A stretch of DNA of 15,286 nt. Source: Syntrophopropionicum sp964397525. Lineage in GTDB: Bacteria > Bacillota > Desulfotomaculia > Desulfotomaculales > Pelotomaculaceae. How positions within the stretch are numbered: the stretch's first letter is position 1; every line of letters begins with the position of its first letter. The DNA lies in NCBI GenBank assembly GCA_964397525.1, contig CAYNIY010000033.1:1-15286 (forward strand), written 5' to 3'. A model generated the notes under the pieces. That model saw only the letters and a list, made by a program, of their open reading frames with translations, did no database searches and was not told the origin of the DNA. Both the position numbers and the translations under genes were made by a program. Of the stretch, positions 6,843-13,671 are shown piece after piece.

Positions 6843-7658
6843 TTGGATTTAAAATACGATTGCTTAAAAAAAATATTGGCCCGTTACGACAGCATGCTGG
6901 TCGCCTTCTCTGGCGGGGTTGACAGCACCTTCCTCCTGCGGGCTGCGGTGGATGAGATTGGTGATTATGTGCTGGCTGCCACCGTCGCCGGTGAAATCCA
7001 CCCGCCAGGTGAGGCCGAGGAGGCAGCCGCACTGGCAGGCAGCATGGGTGTAGAGCACCTGGTTATCACTATAAACGATCTGGAAAAACCGGCTTTCTCC
7101 GACAACCCGCCTGACCGCTGCTATCACTGCAAGAAAAACATGTACGGGACGCTCCTGGATCAGGCTCTGCAGCGCGGGATCATTGTAGTGGCTGACGGCG
7201 CCAACGCGGACGATGTGCATGAATACCGTCCCGGTACGCGCGCCGGGCACGAGATGGGTGTTGTCAGCCCGCTGAAAGAAGCCGGTTTCACAAAAGAAGA
7301 TATCAGGGCAATGTCAAGAAAACTAGGTTTGCCCACGGCGGACAAGCCGGCCGGACCCTGCCTGGCTACGCGTTTTCCATATGGGACGAGGATCACCCGG
7401 GAAGCCTTGCAACAGGTGACAGCAGCAGAGGAAATAATCAGGGGAATTGGCATTCCTCTAGTCAGAGTCAGGCACCACGGTGACTTGGCCAGGATCGAGG
7501 TGCCCGGTGAGTACTTCCATGTGATCATGGGAAGAGCAGCGGAGGTTGAGAGGGAACTGAAAGCTGTCGGCTATATTTACGCGGCGCTGGATCTGCGCGG
7601 CTACCGCACGGGCAGCATGGACGAAACGCTGGGCAAAGAAGGCAAGGATATTCGCTGA
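6843..7658 (+). CDS. larE: ATP-dependent sacrificial sulfur transferase LarE
   Basis: A 271-residue PP-loop ATPase. LarE adenylates a carboxylated nicotinate mononucleotide and donates sulfur from its own cysteine to build the nickel-pincer nucleotide cofactor first found in lactate racemase (family knowledge). The PP-loop SGGVDST is at residues 23-29. GPCLATRFPYGTRIT carries Cys173, which aligns with the sulfur-donating cysteine of Lactobacillus LarE (Cys176). A CYHCKK motif gives Cys93 and Cys96. The start is TTG 6843 with AAGGGGAA (6826-6833) 9 bases upstream. No larA, larB or larC is present in the window, so any nickel-pincer pathway partners must be elsewhere. It may be co-transcribed with the SLH gene. 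Confidence 0.9.
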   Translation: MDLKYDCLKKILARYDSMLVAFSGGVDSTFLLRAAVDEIGDYVLAATVAGEIHPPGEAEEAAALAGSMGVEHLVITINDLEKPAFSDNPPDRCYHCKKNMYGTLLDQALQRGIIVVADGANADDVHEYRPGTRAGHEMGVVSPLKEAGFTKEDIRAMSRKLGLPTADKPAGPCLATRFPYGTRITREALQQVTAAEEIIRGIGIPLVRVRHHGDLARIEVPGEYFHVIMGRAAEVERELKAVGYIYAALDLRGYRTGSMDETLGKEGKDIR

Positions 7659-7691
7659 ATTTATGTGAATTGCCATGTCTTTATGCCGTGT

Positions 7692-7728
7692 ATAAAAAAA
7701 AGCCGGGGAGTAATTTCCCCGGTTTTTT
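7692..7728. terminator. Bidirectional terminator between larE and the MutS2-like gene
   Basis: CCGGGGA (7703-7709) pairs with TCCCCGG (7716-7722) around GTAATT. It is flanked by eight A on the left and TTTTTT on the right, so it can stop transcription from both convergent genes. Confidence 0.9.
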
Positions 7729-7747
7729 CTTTTGGTTGATCAGCATT

Positions 7748-9712
7748 TTATTCTTCTTCTGCGGTCTCAACAATTAATCCCTTCACGTTACGTTTGCTCA
7801 TTAGGTGTCGTTTCTTCCGGTTTTCCTTACTTTCAAAGACGATATCCAGGTCGTAGTCTTTGGGGTAAAGATCTTTGGCCTCCACATGAAGGGAAAGCCG
7901 CTTGTGGTTGATCTTGTATTTTTTCTTCATTACCATTACCACCACTTCGCCCCTGCTGTTTTCCGGCTCATAGACGATCCCTGTCCGGTTCATGCTGCTG
8001 ATGAATACGCAGTCACCCTTAACGAAGCTGCTCATAGGCGTTTTTTGAGTCTTTTCTGTCCAAATTCCGCCAGCTTTTACTGCGCCTGTTTCAATCACCG
8101 GCGACACCGAATGTCCTGCCGATGCATCCTCATCAATCAGAAACTGTGGCCGGCGTGTCATTTCACAAGAGTAATCTTTCTTTTCCCTGTATGTTATCTC
8201 ATGGGCGCGTTCGATTATCCGCCGGGGGACACCAAGGCGCAGTGCAACCAGGAAGGCATTGCTCTCTCCCGGCTGCCCTATCGTCAGTTTATACAGCGGT
8301 TTAAGGGAATCGATGTCAAATTCCATGCGGCCGTTCATAAATCCCTCGTTTCCTGCCGCAAATTCTTTAATCTCACTGATGTGGGTGGTGGCAACAATCG
8401 TTGCGCCCTTACTGTAGACTTCTTCCAGCACCGCGACGGCAAAGCCCATGCCTTCACCGGGGTCGGTGCCCGCTCCCAGTTCATCCATAAGCACCAGTGT
8501 ACGGGGGTTGGAACATTCAATGACAGCAGAAATGTTTTTGACATGGGATGAAAAGGTGCTCAGGGACTGTTCGATGCTCTGGCCGTCACCGATGTCTGCC
8601 AGGATATTAGTGAAAACGGCCAGTTCACTTCCTTTTCCGACAGGCGCGTGCAGGCCGGATTGAACCATCAGGGTGAGCAGCCCTATCGTTTTCAGAGCTA
8701 CAGTCTTGCCGCCGGTGTTGGGCCCGGTGATGACAAGGGCTCTGCAGCCTTCACCAATCTGAAAATCCAGCGGTACAGCGTTTTTGCCGAGGAGCGGATG
8801 CCTGCCGCCTTTAATTATTATCTTATTGCGCGCATTTAGCTTTACAGGAAAGCAATCGAGGGATTTGCTGTATTTCGCCTTGGCAAAAATGAAATCATAC
8901 TGGATAAATGCCTCTATGTTGATTGATATTTCTCCTGTGTTGTCTTCCACCATTTCCGACAAACAGGACAGTATCCGGAATACTTCTTTTTCCTCTTCCA
9001 TTTTCAAGATATTGAGTTCCTCCTGGAGTCTGGCGATGGCCGCCGGCTCAATGAACAGGGTAGAACCGCTTGCTGAAAGATCAAGTACATTTCCCGCGAA
9101 GCTTCTTTTGTATTCTCTCTTTACAGGGATTACGTATCGCCCGTTCCTAACGGTAACCACGGCTTCCTGGATGACGCCTGCCAACGAAGGCGAAGTTAAA
9201 ATGCTGTTCAGCTTTTGTTTTATTCTTTCATCGGTGACGGCAATCTTTTTTCTCAACCTGTTCAGCTCCGGCGTTGCACTGTCATCGACTCTGCCGTTGA
9301 TTATGCACCTTTCGATTTCGTCGTGCAGGCGGGGCAGTTCCGACATGGATAAGGCATAGGATGCCACGACGGGTGAGACCGCCTGCATCGGGCGCATAAA
9401 TCTTTTAAGCTTTTTGACGCTTTCCAACAGCTCTTTGACCGCTGTCAATTCGTCGGTTGTCAGGGCAAACCCTTTACCTGTCTTAGCCACTACCTCGCCA
9501 ATTTTCTCCATTGCAGTCAAAGGGATGCTGGCATTTGTGTCAGTAATGTGCCTGGCCTCGGTAGTCTCAAGCATCCAACGCTCAATTTGGGGCATGTCAG
9601 AAGATGGCCGGAGACTGTCCAGCAAGTTTTTAGCCGCTTCGGAAAGGGCATACTGTTTTAAGTTTTCCTTTAGTTTATCGTATTCCAAAATTTTCATTAC
9701 ATATTCGTTCAT
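7748..9712 (-). CDS. MutS2-like ATPase lacking the coiled-coil insertion and Smr domain
   Basis: A 654-residue MutS-family protein. It matches MutS2 in the core (lever/clamp-like helices ~1-300) and in the ABC-type ATPase. Walker A is GPNTGGKT at 330-337, Walker B MDE has Asp410-Glu411 and is followed by GAGTDPGEG, and the H-loop histidine lies in TTHISEIKEF. A KOW-like segment follows ('GDCVFISSMNRTGIVYE...'). True MutS2 (RqcU), about 780 residues, has a long coiled coil after the ATPase and a C-terminal Smr nuclease domain. Here the coiled coil is replaced by a short Ser/Thr-rich linker and the protein stops where Smr would start, ending KGLIVETAEEE. There is no frameshift remnant. The start is ATG 9712, with GGGAGG (complement of 9721-9726) 8 bases upstream; the open frame to 9751 crosses the leader hairpin. 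Confidence 0.88.
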   Translation of the reverse strand: MNEYVMKILEYDKLKENLKQYALSEAAKNLLDSLRPSSDMPQIERWMLETTEARHITDTNASIPLTAMEKIGEVVAKTGKGFALTTDELTAVKELLESVKKLKRFMRPMQAVSPVVASYALSMSELPRLHDEIERCIINGRVDDSATPELNRLRKKIAVTDERIKQKLNSILTSPSLAGVIQEAVVTVRNGRYVIPVKREYKRSFAGNVLDLSASGSTLFIEPAAIARLQEELNILKMEEEKEVFRILSCLSEMVEDNTGEISINIEAFIQYDFIFAKAKYSKSLDCFPVKLNARNKIIIKGGRHPLLGKNAVPLDFQIGEGCRALVITGPNTGGKTVALKTIGLLTLMVQSGLHAPVGKGSELAVFTNILADIGDGQSIEQSLSTFSSHVKNISAVIECSNPRTLVLMDELGAGTDPGEGMGFAVAVLEEVYSKGATIVATTHISEIKEFAAGNEGFMNGRMEFDIDSLKPLYKLTIGQPGESNAFLVALRLGVPRRIIERAHEITYREKKDYSCEMTRRPQFLIDEDASAGHSVSPVIETGAVKAGGIWTEKTQKTPMSSFVKGDCVFISSMNRTGIVYEPENSRGEVVVMVMKKKYKINHKRLSLHVEAKDLYPKDYDLDIVFESKENRKKRHLMSKRNVKGLIVETAEEE

Positions 9713-9736
9713 CTTAGGTACCTCCCAAAATATAAA

Positions 9737-9768
9737 GGCTGCAATGAACACCTCAGTTCATCACAGCC
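9737..9768 (-). promoter_or_regulatory. Leader hairpin (possible attenuator) upstream of the MutS2-like gene
   Basis: Thirteen consecutive pairs (9737-9749 with 9756-9768, two of them G-T) enclose a 6-base loop. In the transcribed direction the stem is followed by TTTATATTTT and then directly by the GGGAGG ribosome binding site. The shape suits a conditional terminator or translation control element. No known riboswitch or T-box signature was recognised in the ~220-nt leader. Confidence 0.55.
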
Positions 9769-9833
9769 TCAATTGGACACATCTTGCCGCGAAAATACAT
9801 CAGAATACCGTGCTTATGAGCACAGTACAGCAT
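9753..9833 (-). CDS. Possible 26-codon leader peptide in the MutS2-like leader
   Basis: An ATG at 9833, preceded by AAAAGG, opens a frame encoding MLYCAHKHGILMYFRGKMCP followed by IEAVMN, with a TGA stop lying in the loop of the 9737-9768 hairpin. A ribosome finishing this peptide would unfold that stem, so translation-coupled attenuation is conceivable. The Shine-Dalgarno site is weak and a 26-codon frame can easily arise by chance. Confidence 0.22.
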   Translation of the reverse strand: MLYCAHKHGILMYFRGKMCPIEAVMN

Positions 9834-9940
9834 AACGCCTTTTCCCGGAAGCTGAGCAGACTTTGCCGGTGTTCTCAATTAACCAGTCCGCATGGCAAAT
9901 CAAATAAGCTGCGCAATAATGCGCCAACCCGATGCAGACT

Positions 9941-9970
9941 ATCATATTAGATTTGGTTAATTAAAAACAA
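9941..9970 (-). promoter_or_regulatory. Probable promoter of the MutS2-like gene
   Basis: On the minus strand TTGTTT (complement of 9965-9970), an 18-base spacer and TATGAT (complement of 9941-9946). It implies a leader of about 220 nt before the start at 9712. Confidence 0.45.
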
Positions 9971-10125
9971 CCTCAGACACAAACTCAGTCCCCTATGTTG
10001 TAAATGTCTTTATCATTTTAGTTTATTCCAGGCCGGAAGTCAATTTGTTTGGGGACAAAAAAACAACGCCCCACTCATGTTTGGAATGGTGACGCCATTT
10101 TGTCAAACACAAGAAATTGATTGTG

Positions 10126-10154
10126 TTCATGCTTTCCGCAAAAGATGATATACT
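10126..10154 (+). promoter_or_regulatory. Possible promoter of the VKOR-like membrane protein gene
   Basis: TATACT at 10149-10154 is a good -10. The -35 candidate TTCATG (10126-10131, 17-base spacer) is weak. It lies about 40 bases before ATG 10194. Confidence 0.4.
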
Positions 10155-10193
10155 ACAATTAACATCAATATTTCTGAAGGGGCTTAAAAATCA

Positions 10194-10916
10194 ATGTTTC
10201 AACTGGAAAACACAACTAAAACCGACAGCCGGAAATTTCTCGCTCTGCTTGCTTTAGCCGGCGCCGCGGCTTCAGCCAATGGAGCGGGAAATTACCTGGC
10301 CTACGCAGGTACAACATACTATGCAATCTGTGCCATGGCCATATTGTTAAACTTTCGCAGGGCTTCCTTATTGCTCTGGGCCGCGGTTGGTGCACATGCT
10401 GTGCTGGTCGGATATGCTCTTTGGGGCTGGCAGACTGCTCAGATAGTACCATGTATTTACTGCTTTGGCGCGGCGGGTTTCGCCCTGCTGGCTGCCACAA
10501 TATACACCAGGCTGGCAGCGGCTGTTTTGCCTTTACTGCTGATTGCCGGCGTTTGGTATGCATGGCCTTCTACTTTTGCTGACAAAGGACAGCCTGGCGT
10601 CAGCCAGCAGCCGGGTGTTGAAGCACAATATCAAACCCCCGTCCAAAAGCCGGAAAATCAGCCTGCAGCTGTCAATCCTGATACTGCCGCAGATGTCGGT
10701 ACAAATGTTCCAACGGCTCAAGCCGGAGAGGATACCATTCAGAGCAAAACACAACAGGAACAAACTGCGGCGACAGTTCCGGCGGCAGCCACTCCTGACA
10801 CCCCGCAGGGTAGTACACCTGATCCCAATGTTCCGGGTACTGTCACGCCGGAGGTCAAACCGGACAGCGGCACACCTGAGAAACCGGCGGAGCCTGGAAA
10901 CACAGGATCCAGCTGA
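10194..10916 (+). CDS. Membrane protein with VKOR-like CxxC and Pro/Thr/Gln-rich tail
   Basis: A 240-residue protein. The N-terminal ~125 residues hold four to five hydrophobic spans (~15-37, ~42-53, ~57-77, ~84-103, ~106-121). The fourth begins with Cys87-Ile-Tyr-Cys90 right at the membrane border. That placement is the hallmark of vitamin K epoxide reductase homologues and related membrane thiol oxidoreductases, which pass electrons between quinone and protein disulfides. Residues ~125-240 are Pro, Thr, Gln, Ala and Glu-rich and look disordered, like a wall-spanning linker, where many bacterial VKORs have a thioredoxin domain. The paired loop cysteines of canonical VKOR are not evident (only Cys46 remains), so the function is unproven. 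A ribosome binding site AAGGGG (10177-10182) lies 11 bases before ATG. Confidence 0.6.
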   Translation: MFQLENTTKTDSRKFLALLALAGAAASANGAGNYLAYAGTTYYAICAMAILLNFRRASLLLWAAVGAHAVLVGYALWGWQTAQIVPCIYCFGAAGFALLAATIYTRLAAAVLPLLLIAGVWYAWPSTFADKGQPGVSQQPGVEAQYQTPVQKPENQPAAVNPDTAADVGTNVPTAQAGEDTIQSKTQQEQTAATVPAAATPDTPQGSTPDPNVPGTVTPEVKPDSGTPEKPAEPGNTGSS

Positions 10917-10933
10917 GGTAAACCATGTCCGTA

Positions 10934-10950
10934 AACTTCCGTTGGAAGTT
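10934..10950 (+). other. Small perfect hairpin after the VKOR-like gene
   Basis: AACTTCC (10934-10940) and GGAAGTT (10944-10950) pair around GTT. There is no proper T-tract after it. It may contribute to 3'-end formation of the 10194-10916 transcript. Confidence 0.35.
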
Positions 10951-10981
10951 AGTTAAAAACCAGGTTTAAAAATTTGATGAT

Positions 10982-11015
10982 GGGGACATATCCTGAATTC
11001 GGATGTGTCCCCTTT
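10982..11015 (+). terminator. GGGGACA palindrome, probable terminator
   Basis: A 12-pair stem (10982-10993 with 11001-11012, one T-G) around TGAATTC, followed by a short TTT. The GGGGACA...TGTCCCC arms match a dispersed palindrome type. It separates the VKOR-like gene from the cad promoter. Confidence 0.55.
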
Positions 11016-11061
11016 CTGATGTCTTCGAGTTTGTCCCTTTTACTCTTTAAACCAAATCATA

Positions 11062-11089
11062 TTGACAAAAATGCGTAATGTTTTATAAT
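11062..11089 (+). promoter_or_regulatory. Consensus sigma-A promoter of the cad operon
   Basis: TTGACA at 11062-11067 and TATAAT at 11084-11089, spaced 16 bases. Both hexamers are perfect, and the start point would fall inside the operator immediately downstream. This is the best promoter in the window, as expected for a gene held off by a repressor. Confidence 0.9.
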
Positions 11090-11090
11090 A

Positions 11091-11114
11091 ACATTCAAAT
11101 AATCATATGAACGT
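11091..11114 (+). promoter_or_regulatory. ArsR/CadC-type operator
   Basis: A 24-base imperfect inverted repeat with arms TTCAAAT and ATATGAA around a 4-base centre and flanking AC...GT. It begins 2 bases past the -10 box. The TTCAnAT/ATnTGAA arms resemble the 12-2-12 operators of SmtB/CadC proteins, for example the TCAAAT...TTTGA arms at staphylococcal cadC. It is the natural site for the CadC encoded at 13309. Confidence 0.7.
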
Positions 11115-11164
11115 TAAATTGGAACTACCAGTGATTTAGTAAAAAAACTGAGGGAGCCATAAAT

Positions 11165-13282
11165 ATGTCAAACAACGGTGCTGACAATCTAATGGTTTTC
11201 CGGTTGAAAGGGCTTACCTGAGCTGACTGTGCCGCCCGGTTGGAGCGGGACATTGCAGGGATGCGGGGCGTGGAAAAGGCTGAATTGAATTTTGCTGCCG
11301 CAAAGCTGAAAGTGCTGGGGACGTTTGAACCGGAGAGGATTATTGAAACAGCAAAAAAACACGGTGTGCAGGCTGAGATTGCTGGTGTGCCGGAGCAACA
11401 GGAAAAGGCTTTTCTGGCAAGAAACCAGCTGCTGATCATCAGCTCTTTGGCAGGCTTCATCCTGTTACTCGGCTGGTCTGTTGATGTTTTCCTGGATCAG
11501 CCGGGCGCCGCAACCTGGTTTTACTTGACAGCAATACTGACAGGCGGCTTTACTACAGCGCGAAAGGCTTATTATTCTTTACAGCGTTTAAATTTTGATA
11601 TGAATGTCCTGATGACTGTTGCTGTCACCGGCGCCGCTCTGATTGGGGAATGGCAGGAAGGAGCGGTGGTCGCGTTTTTATACTCGGTGAGCGGCGCCCT
11701 CGAGTCTTACACTTTTGACAAGGCGCGGCAGTCCATCCGTTCGCTGATGGAGATCGCGCCGAAGACTGCCATAGTTCGCAGGGACAACCTGGAAAGGGAA
11801 CTGCCTGTTGAGGAAATCCAACCAGGTGATATTCTGCTGGTCAAGCCCGGTGAGAAAATCGCCATGGACGGGGTGGTCATATCAGGAAACTCGTCGGTAA
11901 ACCAGGCAGCCATTACCGGTGAGTCCATCCCAGTGGATGCAGCAGCCGGTGACGAGGTCTTTGCCGGCACATTCAACCTCCAGGGAGCCTTGGAGGCCGA
12001 AGTGACCAGGCTGGTCAAGGACACCACTATAGCTAAAATAATCGACATGGTTGAGGAAGCACAGGCCCGGCGGGCGCCATCTCAGACTTTTGTCGATAAG
12101 TTTGCCGGTATATACACACCGGTGGTGATAGCGCTGGCGGCGGGTATTGCTGTATTACCCCCGCTTTTTCTGGGACTGGACTGGTATGCCTGGATATACC
12201 GGGGGCTGGCACTGCTGGTGGTAGCCTGCCCCTGTGCCCTGGTTGTTTCCACCCCGGTAGCCATCTTATCCGCTATTGGGAATGCGGCAAAAAACGGTGT
12301 TTTGATCAAAGGTGGCGCTTACCTGGAGGAAACCGGCGCTTTATCAGTGGTTGCCTTTGATAAGACCGGCACGCTGACTAAAGGCACCCCGGAAGTGACG
12401 GACATTGTCACAGCCGGGGAGGATGTAAGCGAGCAGGAGTTTCTCAGGGCTGCAGCGAGCGTAGAAAAATTATCGGAGCACCCGCTTGCCGGCGCTGTAG
12501 TCCAAAGAGCCCGGAGCAGAGGTATTGAGCCCGATCCGGTTACTGATTTTGAATCAATAATCGGCCGGGGAGCCCGGGCGAAACTGAATGGGGAAGAGGT
12601 CCTTGTTGGCAGTCCGAAATTATTTCAGGATAATACAATTGACATATCAGCCTGGGAAAAAATAATGAATAAATTCTGGTCTGAAGGGAAGACAGTGATG
12701 CTGGTTGCAATAGGCAGAAAGCTCGCCGGTATATTGGCAGTTGCAGATACAGTCAGGGAAGCCAGCAGGCAGACCGTCGACACTTTGCGTGCGTCAGGCA
12801 TCAGGACAATCATGCTGACCGGAGATAATGAGCTTGCAGCAGGGGCGATAGCCAGGCAGGCCGGTGTGGATGAATACATGGCCGGGCTGCTGCCAGGGGA
12901 CAAAGTAACAGCTGTAGAGGGTCTGCGGAAAAGGTATGGCAAGGTGGCCATGGTCGGTGACGGGGTCAACGACGCTCCCGCGCTGGCAACCGCCACCGTG
13001 GGCATTGCCATGGGCGGCGCCGGTACTGATACCGTTCTGGAGACTGCGGATATCGTCCTGATGGCAGATGATCTTTCCAGGCTGCCCTTTGCCATCTCTC
13101 TCAGCAGAGCTTCATTGGGGGTTATCAAACAGAATATCGCATTCTCCCTATTGATAAAACTCGCTGCGGTGGCACTGGTATTTCCGGGCTGGCTGACCCT
13201 GTGGCTGGCAATTCTTGCCGATATGGGGGCATCCGTCATTGTAACCTTAAACGGGATCCGGCTGATGCGGGTCAAACCTTAA
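11165..13282 (+). CDS. cadA: Selenocysteine-containing Cd/Zn/Pb-exporting P1B-type ATPase (CadA family); TGA at 11219-11221 read as Sec19
   Basis: A heavy-metal efflux ATPase of 705 residues if the single in-frame TGA (codon 19) is read as selenocysteine. ATG 11165 has AGGGAG (11151-11156) 8 bases upstream. The N-terminal HMA domain (~10-78) reads GLT-U-ADCAARLE, where relatives have GLTCADC, so the first metal-binding Cys is Sec and Cys22 is kept. Downstream everything is intact: paired membrane spans, the actuator TGES loop, Cys355-Pro-Cys357 in the metal-site helix, phosphorylated Asp399 in DKTGT, His439-Pro440, and GDGVND at 598-603. In the last helices Lys665 and Asp686 match the Zn/Cd/Pb (P1B-2) class. 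Only an internal TTG (11240) is available after the TGA, and starting there would destroy the HMA fold. A SECIS-like hairpin follows the TGA. Sec use also requires selABCD elsewhere. The alternatives, nonsense mutation or sequencing error, fit the hairpin poorly. Confidence 0.88.
11223..11258 (+). promoter_or_regulatory. Bacterial SECIS-like element downstream of the cadA UGA
   Basis: Apical stem: 11232-11235 (CCGC) pairs with 11245-11248 (GCGG), A11244 is bulged, and 11236-11237 (CC) pairs with 11242-11243 (GG). These close a GGTT loop (11238-11241). Lower stem: TGT 11228-11230 pairs with ACA 11250-11252, A11226 with T11254, and CTG 11223-11225 with CAG 11256-11258, separated by single mismatches. 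The first loop G is 16 nt after the UGA. Bacterial SECIS rules as I know them require a short loop starting with G, 16-37 nt from the UGA. E. coli fdhF has a comparable GGU loop and a bulge on one arm. This would recruit SelB with Sec-tRNA. Confidence 0.8.
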
Positions 13283-13308
13283 AAACAGGAAGGCGGGGAG
13301 GGATAATT

Positions 13309-13671
13309 TTGTCTGCAGGCAAGTTAAGAGACTGCTGTGAAGAATTTTGCTTTGACCGGGAAAAGGTTGCCAGGTTAAAAGGCGAGGTAGCCGTGACTGA
13401 AGGGATGTACCGCTTGTTTAAAGCCCTGGCCGATGATACCAGGGTAAAAATAGTCTACTCACTTTCCAGGGAGGAACTCTGCGTGTGTGACGTCGCCTGT
13501 ATCCTGGGCACCAATGTTGCTACCGCGTCCCATCATCTGCGGCTGCTGCGGAATATGGGCCTGGCCAGGCAGCGCAAGGAAGGCAAGTTTGTATATTATT
13601 CGCTGGGAGATAAAAATTTGGGCACAATTATCGACAGCGCTATAAAACATTTAAAAGAGGGGAAGAATTAA
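13309..13671 (+). CDS. cadC: CadC, ArsR/SmtB-family metal-sensing repressor
   Basis: A 120-residue winged-helix repressor of the staphylococcal CadC type. It has Cys9/Cys10 and Cys14 in the N-terminal arm (DCCEEFCFDREKV) and Cys58-Val-Cys60 in ELCVCDVA, matching the alpha3N Cd/Pb/Bi site of pI258 CadC (Cys7, Cys11, Cys58, Cys60). The DNA-reading helix is visible as NVATASHHLRLL, followed by the wing RKEGKFVYYSLGD. Metal binding would release it from DNA. TTG 13309 is chosen because GGGGAGGG (13295-13302) is 6 bases upstream; the frame is open further back, into cadA. It lies 26 bases after cadA and probably autoregulates the pair through 11091-11114. The order cadA-cadC is the reverse of the pI258 cadC-cadA order. 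An extra Cys64 is present. Confidence 0.9.
   Translation: MSAGKLRDCCEEFCFDREKVARLKGEVAVTEGMYRLFKALADDTRVKIVYSLSREELCVCDVACILGTNVATASHHLRLLRNMGLARQRKEGKFVYYSLGDKNLGTIIDSAIKHLKEGKN

Larger units (their letters stand above)
9834..10193. other. Divergent intergenic region between the MutS2-like and VKOR-like genes
   Basis: The left part is the transcribed leader of the MutS2-like gene, with small hairpins such as GCGCA-TTAT-TGCGC (complement near 9911-9924) and GTGCT-CATA-AGCAC (9808-9821). The right part (9985-10100) carries GTCCCC and GGGGACAAA fragments of the REP-like type seen elsewhere in the window. No further coding sequence is credible. Confidence 0.55.

Noticed and set aside
7805..8551. 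248-codon plus-strand frame within the MutS2-like gene
   Set aside because: It is antisense to a well-supported gene with clear ATPase motifs. No ribosome binding site or recognisable protein.
9713..9940. T-box or known riboswitch in the MutS2-like leader
   Set aside because: No T-box TGGNACCGCG-type antiterminator sequence and no recognisable cobalamin, SAM, lysine, glycine or c-di-GMP core motif were found.
9414..9950. 178-codon plus-strand frame crossing the MutS2-like gene start and leader
   Set aside because: Mostly antisense to the MutS2-like N-terminus. It has no ribosome binding site and its composition is unlike a protein.
11165..11221. cadA as a pseudogene broken by a nonsense mutation
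   Set aside because: There is only one stop, exactly at the metal-binding Cys position. The rest of the gene, promoter, operator and regulator are intact, and a SECIS-shaped hairpin follows at the right distance. It cannot be fully excluded without selABCD data.
12625..13275. 216-codon minus-strand frame in cadA
   Set aside because: Ser/Thr/Ala-rich low-complexity shadow of conserved P-type ATPase sequence.
11240..13282. cadA starting at TTG 11240 (680 residues)
   Set aside because: This start lacks a proper Shine-Dalgarno and begins in the middle of the HMA domain's first helix. The homologous sequence clearly continues upstream through the TGA to ATG 11165, which has a ribosome binding site.
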